Made by a program: the position numbers and the translations under genes
Notes under the pieces: generated by a model
Told to the model about the DNA's origin: nothing
The model's database searches: none
Seen by the model: the letters and a program-made list of their open reading frames with translations, nothing else
Part shown: positions 50,576-59,596 of the stretch, piece by piece
Layout of the letters: every line of letters starts with the position of its first letter
Numbering within the stretch: position 1 is the first letter of the stretch
Assembly: GCF_039540405.1 (NCBI RefSeq)
Contig: NZ_BAABEY010000036.1
Coordinates: forward strand, 124,001-188,000
Reading direction: 5' to 3'
Length of the DNA: 64,000 nucleotides
Origin: Ravibacter arvi
GTDB lineage: Bacteria > Bacteroidota > Bacteroidia > Cytophagales > Spirosomataceae

Positions 50576-53181
50576 TGATTGGCTCAAAAGGTAATTTTTA
50601 CCAGGCGTTTTCCCGAGCGGGCTGGGTGTTGGTATTGGTAGGGGTGGTAACATGTGGTGAGGCTTTCGCACAACGGGTTGGCATCGGATCCATGCGCCAG
50701 GCCCAGGTTCCCCAGACCCCGACCTCCACGAATCTGTTTGATTATGCAAACCCCAAGGAGTTTGAGATAGCGGATGTGACCGTTTCCGGTACACAATTCC
50801 TGGACCCCAATTCCATGGTTTCGATCTCCGGTCTGCGTACCGGTGACAAAATCAGGCTCCCGGGTATGGGAATTCCTTCTGCCATCAAAAAGATGATGGA
50901 TTTCGGTACGCTTGATGACGTGGAAATCCAGGCTACCAAGACCGAGGGGAACAAGGTATGGCTGAACATCCATATCAAGGAACGTCCCAGGCTTTACCAG
51001 GTGACTTTTTCGGGGATCAAAAAAGGTCAGCGGGAAACACTTAATGATAAGGTGAAGCTGATCAAGGGGCGCGTTATTACGCCTACCGTGATCAAGAATA
51101 CACAGCTTCTCATCAAGAAGCATTACCAGGACAAAGGATATTACAATACCGCGGTAAAAGTGGTGCAGATTCCCGATACTACCCGGGGACAGGCTACCCT
51201 GAATTTCCACGTTGACCGGGGTAAAAAGGTTAGGATTTCGGAAATCGCGATCGAGGGCAATGAATTGTTGTCCGACAAAAAGCTGAAGAAGCGCCTGAAA
51301 GGAACTAAAGAAAAGGTGTTTTACCGGTTTTGGGCGCCTTCCAAATATATTCCCAAGAAATATGACGAAGACAAGGATAAGCTGATAGCGTTTTACCGGA
51401 AAAATGGTTTCCGCGACGCCACTATCCTTTCCGATTCCGTGGTGAGAGATGAAAATGGAAAGTCGATCCGGGTGGACATCAAAGTCGAGGAAGGACCTAA
51501 ATACTACTACCGGGATATTTCGTGGACCGGGAATTACCTTTGGCCCAGCAAATATTTGTCGCAAAAACTGGGGATCGAGAAAGGTGAAGTGTACAACCCC
51601 GAAGATCTTGAGAAGCGGATCAACGGTATTCCCGGCGGCGACGTAAGCTCGCTTTATATGGACGACGGTTACTTGTATTTCCGTGTAACACCCGTTGAAA
51701 AAACGGTGGACGGCGACTCCATTGACATTGAAATGCGCATGTTTGAAGGAAAGCAGGCGACGATTAACCGGATTATCCTGAACGGCAATACCAAAACCAG
51801 CGACCGGGTGGTTTTGCGTGAGCTGATGACGCTTCCGGGCCAGAAATTCAGCAAAACGGATTTGATCAATACCCAGCGTCAATTGGCGCAAATGGGGTAT
51901 TTCGACCCTGAAAAAATCCAGATTAACCCGTTGCCCAACCAGGCCGACGGAACCGTGGACATAGAGTACACAGTAGAAGAAAAGCCTTCCGACCAGATTG
52001 AGTTATCAGGTGGTTGGGGTGGTTACATCGGGTTTGTAGGAACTCTTGGCCTGGTGTTCAACAACTTTTCGATCCGCAATATCCCCAACCGGTCCACCTG
52101 GCGCCCGCTCCCTTCCGGGGACGGACAAAAGCTGGCCGTTCGGTTCCAGGCAAACGGGCGTCAGTTTCAAACCTACTCGCTGTCGTTCAGCGAACCCTGG
52201 CTTGGCGGTAAAAAGCCAATCAACTTCGGTGTTGCACTTACCCGTACGGTTTACCGCATGACAGACTACCGCAACATTATGTTCGGTAACAAGATGAATT
52301 ACCTGGGAGCGTACCACAACAACGGGATTACTTTCTCGCTCGGCAAACGCCTGAAGGCGCCCGACCGCTTCATGCAGCTTACCCATGCGCTTTCATTGCA
52401 ACGCTATTCGCTCGACAGCCTTGACTTCTTCAGCATCGGCTACAGCAACGGTAAGTCGAACAACATCACTTTCAATACTACGCTTTCGAGGAATACGCTC
52501 AGTGACTTCCAATATCCGCGGAGCGGCTCATCGTTCAGCCTGAGCGCTACGCTGACGCCGCCTTACTCGGCCTTCCGCAAGAAGGAGTTTGCCGATCAGA
52601 ATGACCGTTTTCAGTGGATTGAGTACCATAAATGGATGTTCGACGCAAGCTGGTTCACTACCATCACAGGCAAACTGGTGTTGAATACGCGCGCTCACAT
52701 GGGTTTCCTGGGTAACTATAACTCCAAAAACCCGATCAGTCCCTTCGGACGCTTCATTGTCGGTGGGTCAGGCTTGGCCGGGCAGGGAATGTTCGTAATG
52801 GCAGACCAGGATATTATCGGTTTGAGGGGGTATGACGACCGGTCGGTAGGGGCACTCACCGGCACTTCCAGTATCGTCCCGAGAGGCGGTGGTGGTGTTG
52901 TGTACAACAAGTACGTAATGGAATTACGCTACCCGGTTTCACTGAACCCGCAGGCAACGATTTTCTTGCTGACTTTTGCTGAAGGCGGTAACAACTGGGA
53001 CAACTATAAAGACTATAACCCGTTTAATATCAAAAGATCTGCGGGTGTCGGCGCCCGTATCTTTATGCCGGCCTTCGGTTTGCTGGGAATCGACTGGGGA
53101 TACGGTTTCGACAGTATCCAGGGACGGACGGAAAAGAGCGGCGGGCAGTTCCATTTTACAATCGGACAGCAGCTCAGATAA
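50575..53181 (+). CDS. bamA: Outer membrane protein assembly factor BamA
   Basis: 868 residues with a signal peptide (WVLVLVGVVTCGEAFA). Five POTRA domains are visible from about residue 58 to 470, each opening with a strand such as FEIADVTVSGTQFL, YQVTFSGIKKG, ISEIAIEGNELLS, YYRDISWTGNYL and INRIILNGNTKTSDRV. The C-terminal barrel follows with GGWGGYIGFVGTLGLVFNNF and the loop-6 region GLRGYDDRSVG. It ends HFTIGQQLR rather than in an aromatic residue. The gene is translationally coupled to uppS and followed by three Skp-like genes. Confidence 0.96.
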   Translation: MIGSKGNFYQAFSRAGWVLVLVGVVTCGEAFAQRVGIGSMRQAQVPQTPTSTNLFDYANPKEFEIADVTVSGTQFLDPNSMVSISGLRTGDKIRLPGMGIPSAIKKMMDFGTLDDVEIQATKTEGNKVWLNIHIKERPRLYQVTFSGIKKGQRETLNDKVKLIKGRVITPTVIKNTQLLIKKHYQDKGYYNTAVKVVQIPDTTRGQATLNFHVDRGKKVRISEIAIEGNELLSDKKLKKRLKGTKEKVFYRFWAPSKYIPKKYDEDKDKLIAFYRKNGFRDATILSDSVVRDENGKSIRVDIKVEEGPKYYYRDISWTGNYLWPSKYLSQKLGIEKGEVYNPEDLEKRINGIPGGDVSSLYMDDGYLYFRVTPVEKTVDGDSIDIEMRMFEGKQATINRIILNGNTKTSDRVVLRELMTLPGQKFSKTDLINTQRQLAQMGYFDPEKIQINPLPNQADGTVDIEYTVEEKPSDQIELSGGWGGYIGFVGTLGLVFNNFSIRNIPNRSTWRPLPSGDGQKLAVRFQANGRQFQTYSLSFSEPWLGGKKPINFGVALTRTVYRMTDYRNIMFGNKMNYLGAYHNNGITFSLGKRLKAPDRFMQLTHALSLQRYSLDSLDFFSIGYSNGKSNNITFNTTLSRNTLSDFQYPRSGSSFSLSATLTPPYSAFRKKEFADQNDRFQWIEYHKWMFDASWFTTITGKLVLNTRAHMGFLGNYNSKNPISPFGRFIVGGSGLAGQGMFVMADQDIIGLRGYDDRSVGALTGTSSIVPRGGGGVVYNKYVMELRYPVSLNPQATIFLLTFAEGGNNWDNYKDYNPFNIKRSAGVGARIFMPAFGLLGIDWGYGFDSIQGRTEKSGGQFHFTIGQQLR

Positions 53182-53232
53182 TTTCCGGGCCGTTTATTTC
53201 GTTGCTAACAACTCCTGTATAAATTGAGAACA

Positions 53233-53790
53233 ATGCTTAGATCACTCTTTATCTGCTTTTTGTTGCTGACGACGGGCGGCCTGGCCTCCGCCCAGAAATT
53301 CGGGTACGTGGACATGGAGTTTATAATGAGCAAGCTCCCCGAATATGCAACGGCGCAGGCAGAGATCGATAAGCTTTCGGACAGCTGGGCGAAAGAAATC
53401 CAGGATAAGATGGCAGCGGTTGACGCCATGCAGCGCGAATTAATGGCTGAAGAGGTGCTGCTTACCGAGGAGCTGAAAAAGAAGCGCCGGGACCAGATAC
53501 GCGAAAAAGAGCTGGAAACGCGCGAATACAACAACAAAGTGTTCGGTATGAACGGAATGCTGTTTCAAAAGAAAAAGGAGCTGATGAAGGACGTGATGGA
53601 CAAGGTTCAGCGCGCGCTTGATAAAGTGGCCGTGCAGCGTAAGCTGGACATGATCATCGACAAATCCAGTGATTTTGTGTTGGTATACACCAATCCGAGA
53701 CACGATTACACCGACTATGTTTTGGAGGAGTTGGGAATTGATCTTAAACCTAAAGCCGCCAATGCTGTCAAACCGGCTGTCAAACCGTAA
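53233..53790 (+). CDS. OmpH/Skp-family periplasmic chaperone (copy 1)
   Basis: 185 residues from ATG 53233 with a signal peptide (SLFICFLLLTTGGLASA). The mature protein begins KFGYVDMEFIMSKLPEY, as in the OmpH family, and has a long coiled-coil hairpin (about 40-140, EELKKKRRDQIREKELETRE). It ends with KPKAANAVKPAVKP. Skp-like proteins hold unfolded outer membrane proteins on their way to BamA, encoded directly upstream. Confidence 0.92.
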   Translation: MLRSLFICFLLLTTGGLASAQKFGYVDMEFIMSKLPEYATAQAEIDKLSDSWAKEIQDKMAAVDAMQRELMAEEVLLTEELKKKRRDQIREKELETREYNNKVFGMNGMLFQKKKELMKDVMDKVQRALDKVAVQRKLDMIIDKSSDFVLVYTNPRHDYTDYVLEELGIDLKPKAANAVKPAVKP

Positions 53791-53838
53791 AGGCGGGTTA
53801 TTGAGCAGGCAACTCTTTAATTATTCCGGGAAAGAACG

Positions 53839-53846
53839 TAACTTTG
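53839..53846 (+). promoter_or_regulatory. Bacteroidota -7 element before the second Skp-like gene
   Basis: TAACTTTG matches TAnnTTTG and lies 62 bases before the ATG at 53909. It suggests that the second Skp-like gene can be transcribed independently of bamA. Confidence 0.45.
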
Positions 53847-53908
53847 ATGTTTATACGGTAATACGCTTTAATACGGACCAGTAACAAACCATTTTTAGAA
53901 AAGAACAA

Positions 53909-54529
53909 ATGAAAAAAGCAGTTTTTGCGTTAGTGGCACTCGTCGCTTCTTTGGTTAACCCTCTTATGGCACAAACGCCAACCAAAATCGGGTATACTGA
54001 CGTAGAAGTGATCCTGGGCAGGCTTCCGGATGCGAAGAAGATTCAGAGTGAACTCGAAGTTACCCGGGCCCAGTTTGAGAAATCCATCCAGGAAAAGATT
54101 AAGGAGTTCCAGGATAAGCTCGATAAGTACCAGAAAAATGCGCAGAACATGAATGAAGTGCTGCGCGCCGACAGCGAACGCGAACTGCAAAATCTTCAGA
54201 AGTCTATCGAGGATCTTCAGGCAAATTCGCAGCAGTCGCTGATGCAAAAGCAGCAGACGCTTTTGACCCCGGTTCTGGACAAGATCAGTGCCGCCATCCA
54301 GCAGATTGGGAAGGAGCAGGGCTACCTGTATATCATTAACAGCGACACCGGGCAGAACGCTAACCCGATCCTGCTTTACGTGGGCTCTGAAGAGTACAAC
54401 GTAACAGATCTTGTTCTCACCAAGCTCGGCGTCGATCCTAAGGCGGCTGCCGCAGCAGAAGCCAAGCCTGCAGCAACACCGGCTGCTCCTGCCGCCGGAA
54501 GCAAACCTGCCGCGAATAAGCCTAAATAA
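53909..54529 (+). CDS. OmpH/Skp-family periplasmic chaperone (copy 2)
   Basis: 206 residues with a signal peptide (ALVALVASLVNPLMAQ). The mature protein starts KIGYTDVEVILGRLPDAKK and has a coiled-coil arm (about 45-120). It ends in a low-complexity Ala/Pro/Lys tail of about 30 residues (KPAATPAAPAAGSKPAANKP) absent from copies 1 and 3. It lies 118 bases after copy 1 and is followed by a clear terminator. Confidence 0.93.
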   Translation: MKKAVFALVALVASLVNPLMAQTPTKIGYTDVEVILGRLPDAKKIQSELEVTRAQFEKSIQEKIKEFQDKLDKYQKNAQNMNEVLRADSERELQNLQKSIEDLQANSQQSLMQKQQTLLTPVLDKISAAIQQIGKEQGYLYIINSDTGQNANPILLYVGSEEYNVTDLVLTKLGVDPKAAAAAEAKPAATPAAPAAGSKPAANKPK

Positions 54530-54575
54530 GTAAGGTGCCGGCAGACTGTATGCGTCTTCAAACTCGAACAAGCTG

Positions 54576-54613
54576 ACAATAAAGCGATGCGGTCTTTCGC
54601 CTCGCTTTATTGT
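54576..54613 (+). terminator. Intrinsic terminator after the second Skp-like gene
   Basis: ACAATAAAGCGA and TCGCTTTATTGT form a perfect 12-base outer stem, with GCG/CGC pairing inside. It closes the bamA-skp transcript. Confidence 0.75.
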
Positions 54614-54640
54614 TTGTAAAGGTGGGTGGAAAGGAGTAAG

Positions 54641-54760
54641 CGGAAGTCAGAGATCGGAAATCAGAAATCAGAAATCGGAAATCGGAAATCGGAAACTGAG
54701 ATCGGAAACGAAAGTGTCTACGCGGCGCGGCCGATTTCTGATTTCTGACCTCCGACAACC
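54641..54760. repeat. GAAATCGG-type repeat cluster
   Basis: Tandem 7-base units (GGAAATC, AGAAATC) at 54641-54700 are complementary to GATTTCTGATTTCTGACCTCC at 54733-54755, giving a long imperfect hairpin. It separates the second and third Skp-like genes. Confidence 0.75.
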
Positions 54761-54769
54761 AATCAACAC

Positions 54770-55327
54770 ATGAACATGAGAAAAATATTTTTGCTTGCCG
54801 GATGCCTGAGCATCCTTTCTGTCTTTTGTACCACGCTTTTTGCGCAGGGAAATGTTAAGGTGGGCCACACCAATTCCAATTATATTATAGGATTAATGCC
54901 CGAAACCAAAAAGGCGCAGGGTGAGCTTGAAACTATGAAAAAGCAGCTCGAAAAGGTGTTGCAGGAGAAGTCGAAGACATTTGAGGAAAAGGTGGAGCGG
55001 TACCAGACCAGTGCGGCATCTATGAGCCAGACCTTGCGTGAGACCACCGAAGCCGAGCTTCAAAAGCTGAGAACGGAACTCCAGGAACTCCAGGGGAAGT
55101 CGGAATCAAGTTTTATGGAGAAACAGCAGGCACTGTTTAAGCCGATCGCTGAAAAAGTGAACAAAGCTATCAAGGAGGTCGGAAAAGAAGAAGGGTATCT
55201 GTATGTCCTGAACGGTGATACGGGAAATGTAGGCAACCCGGTATTGCTTTATTCCGGCTCTGAGAACTCCGATATTACCAATCTCGTTTTGAAAAAGCTG
55301 GGGGTAACTCCTCCTGCGAAACAGTAG
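54770..55327 (+). CDS. OmpH/Skp-family periplasmic chaperone (copy 3)
   Basis: 185 residues with a signal peptide (KIFLLAGCLSILSVFCTTLFAQ). The mature protein starts KVGHTNSNYIIGLMPETKKA and shows the coiled-coil arm and the C-terminal DITNLVLKKLGV seen in copy 2, to which it is closer than to copy 1. A GAAATCGG repeat cluster lies between it and copy 2, and a terminator follows. Confidence 0.92.
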   Translation: MNMRKIFLLAGCLSILSVFCTTLFAQGNVKVGHTNSNYIIGLMPETKKAQGELETMKKQLEKVLQEKSKTFEEKVERYQTSAASMSQTLRETTEAELQKLRTELQELQGKSESSFMEKQQALFKPIAEKVNKAIKEVGKEEGYLYVLNGDTGNVGNPVLLYSGSENSDITNLVLKKLGVTPPAKQ

Positions 55328-55343
55328 CGCCCGGATATTCAAC

Positions 55344-55388
55344 CGTCAGTGCCGGTCAATGGGTCGGGCACTGACGTCTTTGTTTTGT
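55344..55388 (+). terminator. Intrinsic terminator after the third Skp-like gene
   Basis: CGTCAGTGCC at 55344-55353 and GGCACTGACG at 55367-55376 form a perfect 10-base stem, followed by TCTTTGTTTT. Confidence 0.75.
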
Positions 55389-55516
55389 GGTATTTTCAGA
55401 ACTAACGGTATTTCTTCTTTTTTTTAAGGATAATCTGACGACAAAGTAATTGAACGGACAAAAAAACGTTTATATTGATGTTAAACTGTCCTATGTCACA
55501 TTTAAGCTGTTTCACT

Positions 55517-57133
55517 ATGAGTGCCGCGAAGGCCACATACGTTTATTGGTTGTGTTTGGTCGGTTGTCTTGGAATAGTCACTAAAACCTTCGGGCAGGAA
55601 CCTGTCAGGAGCAGAGATTCTTCCTCAACCGAGCCTTTTAAGCTTATTATGCCGTATAACTACGGCTGGAGTACTGTGAAGGAAGGGGAGAGTATTGGCT
55701 TCGAGTTAAAAACTACCGGTGGAAAGAGTAAGGAAGTAACCTATTCGATCGTGAATGGAAAGGTCCCTGAAATGAAACTGGATTCAGTAACGGGCGCTTT
55801 TTCCTGGACGCCTTCCTATGACGTAGCCGACCGCCTGATTACTTCTGTAGCGGTATCTGTTTTATTTGAAGCCCGTAACAAGGCCGATGAAGTCAATAGC
55901 CAGGAGGTTGTATTTAAAGTGGTTCATACCAACCGCCCGCCGGTTGTGGATGAACTGAAGCCGTTTTACGTGCAATTCAAAACGCAGAATACTTACCGGG
56001 TCGATCCTGAGAGTGTACGGGACCTGGACAACGATTCTTTTGTGTTTATCCCGATACTGGAGACTATGCCCGAGGGCATGCAAATGTCCGAGGCAGGCCA
56101 GATAACCTGGGATCCTTCTATCGCCCAGTTTAATATTCTGAAAGCAGGCCCCCGGTATGTAGAATTTTACGTGGAAGACCAGCCGTTCAAAGCGCGTACC
56201 AAAGCGCGGCTGAAGCTGGAGCCCACACAAAAGGACCTTGCGCCGGTGATTACGGTGGTACCGAAGCAGTCTGTTTTCCGGATCAAGGAAAACTCACTGG
56301 TGAATATTAAATTTTACCTTTCCGACCCGAATGGTGACGACGATATCGCACGATTTGATTTCGTTTCTCAGAACAAGGAAATTTCCAAGAAGGCCCTTGT
56401 AAAAAATACGGAGACGAACTATGAGTTCATCTGGGAACCGGGTTTTGACTTCGTGAAAGAACCCGTGGACTCCGTCCGGTTCAGCATCACCTTCTATGTG
56501 ATTGACAAGGCGCAAAACAGGGATGAACGGGTCTTCAATTTTGTTGTCGGGAATACGGTAGACGAGGAGAAGCGGAATGAATACTGGTTCAACCTGTATC
56601 ATGAGGCTATGGTTTCGGCGCGTGATCTCATGGACCAGATGGTAGAGAAAGAGAACGATCTCAAGCGGAATTACAGGAAGGCCAAAAGGGGTAAAAGCCA
56701 GCGTTCGGTTTTGAATGCGACCATGGGGGCATCAACCGGTTTGTCACCGGTAATTGCAAAGGATAAGCCCGATCTGAGAAACCAGATGACGGTTATCGGC
56801 GGCACTACGGTAGCGACGATCGGCACGCTGGAGGCCACGGAGGTAATCGGTAAGTCGATTAAGGATCTGTTGGACCGTTTTAACTACGTCCTCGAGAAAA
56901 AGACAGAGCTCCAGGGTAAGGGCGATGCCTTCGCACGTGAATTTGCTTCCAAAACAGCCCGTGCCCATCCCGATTTTGTGAAAAAGCTCGATGCGTTCAA
57001 GTCCAGTATGAGTGTGCGGGGCCTGGTAGCATTGGAGCTCGACGCTAACTGGGTGAGCAAAACCCAGGCGACCACCAAGGAAATCAGGAAGTATTTCAAA
57101 GATTATATGCCGCTTAACGAGTCGGCAAACTGA
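55517..57133 (+). CDS. Exported protein with Ig/cadherin-like repeats, function unknown
   Basis: 538 residues from ATG 55517, chosen because it gives a signal peptide (ATYVYWLCLVGCLGIVTKTFGQ); ATG 55478 would add 13 residues. Three repeated beta domains (about 40-360) each end in a strand like GAFSWTPSYD, GQITWDPSIA and YEFIWEPGFD, typical of bacterial Ig/cadherin-like repeats with a P-x-x-D ending. The C-terminal 170 residues are alpha-helical and charged, ending at YFKDYMPLNESAN. It follows the Skp-like genes. I do not recognise a specific family. Confidence 0.75.
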   Translation: MSAAKATYVYWLCLVGCLGIVTKTFGQEPVRSRDSSSTEPFKLIMPYNYGWSTVKEGESIGFELKTTGGKSKEVTYSIVNGKVPEMKLDSVTGAFSWTPSYDVADRLITSVAVSVLFEARNKADEVNSQEVVFKVVHTNRPPVVDELKPFYVQFKTQNTYRVDPESVRDLDNDSFVFIPILETMPEGMQMSEAGQITWDPSIAQFNILKAGPRYVEFYVEDQPFKARTKARLKLEPTQKDLAPVITVVPKQSVFRIKENSLVNIKFYLSDPNGDDDIARFDFVSQNKEISKKALVKNTETNYEFIWEPGFDFVKEPVDSVRFSITFYVIDKAQNRDERVFNFVVGNTVDEEKRNEYWFNLYHEAMVSARDLMDQMVEKENDLKRNYRKAKRGKSQRSVLNATMGASTGLSPVIAKDKPDLRNQMTVIGGTTVATIGTLEATEVIGKSIKDLLDRFNYVLEKKTELQGKGDAFAREFASKTARAHPDFVKKLDAFKSSMSVRGLVALELDANWVSKTQATTKEIRKYFKDYMPLNESAN

Positions 57134-57141
57134 AACCGGCC

Positions 57142-57192
57142 AAAGCCATAAAAAAGGGTGAAGCATTGCGCTTCACCCTTTTTTATGGCTTT
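57142..57192. terminator. Perfect 23-base bidirectional terminator
   Basis: 57142-57164 (AAAGCCATAAAAAAGGGTGA...) and 57170-57192 are perfect complements around a 5-base loop. The stem carries A-runs on one side and T-runs on the other. It lies between the Ig-repeat protein gene and the convergent lspA gene and should serve both. Confidence 0.85.
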
Positions 57193-57199
57193 TATCAGC

Positions 57200-57955
57200 T
57201 CAGGCCTGGCGGTCGGGAAGGGTCTGGCCTTCGGTGTCGTCATTATCGGAAGCTCTTTCGGACGCCGCCTCGTTGTTGGCAACGGGCTGGTTTTCGTTGT
57301 TTTCCTGCAAATCGGTTTCTTTAAAGCCACCTTCCGGGTCGGTTTCGACGTTGCCTTCCGTATCGTTCTCGATGGGCGTGTAAAAATGCCCCTGGAAGAT
57401 CAGCACGATACAAACGCCGACGAAAATGCAGGAGTCGGCGACGTTAAAAATGGGGGTTGAATAATATTGTCCGCCGAATACGGGGATCCATTCGGGAAGA
57501 AAACCTTCCCAGAAATCAACAAAGATCATGTCGATCACCTGGCCGTGGAACCAGGGAGTAGGAGATCCGACCGGCGCATTTCCCAGCAGGACGCCGTAGA
57601 AGGTACTGTCGATCACATTTCCTACCGCACCGGCCAGAATCATGGAAAGCGCCAGAAGAAGGGTGCCGGAAGCTCCCCTGACCGCCAGGCGCACCAGGTA
57701 CCAGCCAATGACGAACATAGCAACAAGGCGGAACAGGGTGAGCAAGAGCTTGCCGTATTCATGGCCGAGCTGCATCCCGAAAGCCATCCCGGGGTTGAGC
57801 ACGTAGTGAAGTTTCAGCCAATCGCTGATAAGTACGATCTGCCCCGGGAACCCCGGTTCCATCTTGAAATGGACAAGCATTTTTGTCCCCTGGTCAATGA
57901 TGATCAGGAGCAGGCTGATCAATAGGTATTTAGTCGCGTTTTTTCTTTCGTTCAT
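57200..57955 (-). CDS. lspA: Signal peptidase II (lipoprotein signal peptidase) with acidic tail
   Basis: 251 residues. Four membrane segments and the two catalytic Asp are visible: D116 in GNVIDSTFYG and D174 in FNVADSCIF. LNPGMAFGMQL is the family's N-terminal motif. The usual length is about 160-210; here residues about 193-251 form an extra hydrophilic, acidic tail (ENDTEGNVETDPEGG, ASERASDNDDTEG). The enzyme cuts signal peptides from lipoproteins at the inner membrane. The gene is 12 bases downstream of the proline dehydrogenase gene. Confidence 0.94.
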   Translation of the reverse strand: MNERKNATKYLLISLLLIIIDQGTKMLVHFKMEPGFPGQIVLISDWLKLHYVLNPGMAFGMQLGHEYGKLLLTLFRLVAMFVIGWYLVRLAVRGASGTLLLALSMILAGAVGNVIDSTFYGVLLGNAPVGSPTPWFHGQVIDMIFVDFWEGFLPEWIPVFGGQYYSTPIFNVADSCIFVGVCIVLIFQGHFYTPIENDTEGNVETDPEGGFKETDLQENNENQPVANNEAASERASDNDDTEGQTLPDRQA

Positions 57956-57967
57956 AACGACACCGTG

Positions 57968-59155
57968 TTATCGCCGTTTTCTTCTTTGCAGTTCCTTCTT
58001 GATCAGCAGAAATTCCCGGCTGCTTTGACCGGCAATGGCAGTGTTTTCGTTAGCCCGCCGGAACAAGTAAGGCATAACTGCTTCAATTGGCCCGAAAGGT
58101 ACGTATTTGGCGACATTATAACCAGCCGAAGCCATATTAAAAGAGATGTTGTCGCTCATTCCGAGCAGCTGGGCGAAGAAAATTCGTTTGTCACTTTTTT
58201 CAAGGTGCTGCTGCTGCATCGCGTTCATACATCGCCGGCAACTTAATTCGTTGTGAGTGCCGAGGCAAATCGAGAGCGAATCCAGCTTCGTCAGCGAGAA
58301 GCGAACTGCTTCGTTATAATCGTCGTCAACGGCTGCTTTTGTGTTATGAATAGGGCTTTTATAACCGAGTTCATCGGCGCGGGCCGCTTCTTTCTCCATG
58401 TAAGCGCCTCTCACCAGTTTGGCCCCTATCTTATAGCCTTCATCTTCGGCCCGTTTTATTGCGGCGGCGTAGTTGCCTGACATGTCGGCCCGGTAAAACT
58501 GGTAGGTGTTGTAAATAATGGCTTCTTCCCGGTTAAACAGCCGCATCATCTCATATGACAAATCGTCTATGGTATTTTGAATCCAGCTTTCTTCCGCATC
58601 AAAGAATATCCGTACCCGCAGGTCATGCGCCTTGCCGCAGAGGGTTAGAATACGGTTCCGGGCCTGGGCGTACTCCGACTTTTCCGCTTCCGAGAGCGGC
58701 GTGTTGTTTTGTATTTTCCCGAGTAGAACGCTCCTGACCAAGCCTGTGACTTTAAAAACCGCAAACGGGATATCCTTCGGGTTGAGCGCCGCAGTCTCTA
58801 CCGTACGGAGCAACTGCGCGAGGGTATGGTCAAAAGACGACGCGCTGTCTTCCCCTTCTACCGAATAGTCCAGGATGGTTCCTACCCCGCTTTTACCCAG
58901 TTTTTTTATCGTTCTCTGGCAGGCTTCGATGGTTTCTCCACCGCAAAAATGCTCGAAAACGGTATTCCGGATAATGGGTTTTACGGGTAAGCGGACACGG
59001 AGGGCAAATTGGGTAAGCGCACTGCCGATCTTGACTAATGCGGCGCTGTTCATGACTGAAAACAGCCAGTAGGCCTTTCGTAATTCGGCATCTGTCTGGT
59101 GCGAAAACGCGGAAGCCGTGTTGTCGAAGTCGACGTTTGGGTGAGCAATGTTCAT
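57968..59155 (-). CDS. Proline dehydrogenase
   Basis: 395 residues from ATG 59155; the frame upstream to 59200 crosses repeats. GTILDYSVEGEDS, RIFFDAEESWIQ, YQFYRADMSGNY, KLVRGAYMEKE and LGTHNELSC are characteristic of the single-domain proline dehydrogenase barrel that uses FAD. PYLFRRANENTAI near the C terminus carries the conserved RRxxEN. It oxidises proline to pyrroline-5-carboxylate. Confidence 0.95.
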   Translation of the reverse strand: MNIAHPNVDFDNTASAFSHQTDAELRKAYWLFSVMNSAALVKIGSALTQFALRVRLPVKPIIRNTVFEHFCGGETIEACQRTIKKLGKSGVGTILDYSVEGEDSASSFDHTLAQLLRTVETAALNPKDIPFAVFKVTGLVRSVLLGKIQNNTPLSEAEKSEYAQARNRILTLCGKAHDLRVRIFFDAEESWIQNTIDDLSYEMMRLFNREEAIIYNTYQFYRADMSGNYAAAIKRAEDEGYKIGAKLVRGAYMEKEAARADELGYKSPIHNTKAAVDDDYNEAVRFSLTKLDSLSICLGTHNELSCRRCMNAMQQQHLEKSDKRIFFAQLLGMSDNISFNMASAGYNVAKYVPFGPIEAVMPYLFRRANENTAIAGQSSREFLLIKKELQRRKRR

Positions 59156-59174
59156 AAGTGATGAAGTGATGAAT

Positions 59175-59410
59175 GGAAGTCGGAAGTCGGAAATCAGCAA
59201 TCGGAAATCGGAAATCTGGGATCAGGAATCGGGAATCTGAAATCGGGGGGATTCCGACGGGCAATCCATTTTCGCGGCGGGCTGATTTCCGACTTCCCAA
59301 AAAGTGTTCAGTTGCCGCCTCCGATTTCTGACTTCTGATTTCCGACTTCCCAAAAAATGTTCAGTTGCGGTCCCCGATTTCCGATTTCTGATTTCCGATT
59401 ACCGATTCCC
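59175..59410. repeat. GAAATCGG-type repeat cluster with a 53-base tandem duplication
   Basis: Runs of GGAAATC and its complement GATTTCC flank a central segment, giving hairpin potential. Two copies of a 53-base unit starting GACTTCCCAAAAA begin at 59291 and 59344. The cluster fills most of the gap between the divergent proline dehydrogenase and DAHP synthase genes. Confidence 0.8.
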
Positions 59411-59478
59411 ACAAAAGTTAAATCGCAGTTATACGTTTAAACATTCAGATTATTTCATTTTGTTATATTAGAAATAGT

Positions 59479-59486
59479 TACTTTTG
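59479..59486 (+). promoter_or_regulatory. Bacteroidota -7 element for the DAHP synthase gene
   Basis: TACTTTTG matches TAnnTTTG. A TTTG at 59459-59462 lies 16 bases upstream, near the expected spacing for the -33 element. The start codon is 110 bases downstream, so the leader is long. Confidence 0.55.
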
Positions 59487-59596
59487 CATTTACAAAGCAA
59501 AATACGCAACAAAATTACAGTTATCCTGCGATAGGTGTATTTTTTTGGCAGGATATTGTACTGAAGTAAGGAATCTCAAATAATTTATAAAAGTAA

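Noticed and set aside
50584..51891. 435-residue minus-strand open frame inside bamA
   Set aside because: bamA has unmistakable POTRA and barrel sequence; the antisense frame has no recognisable character.
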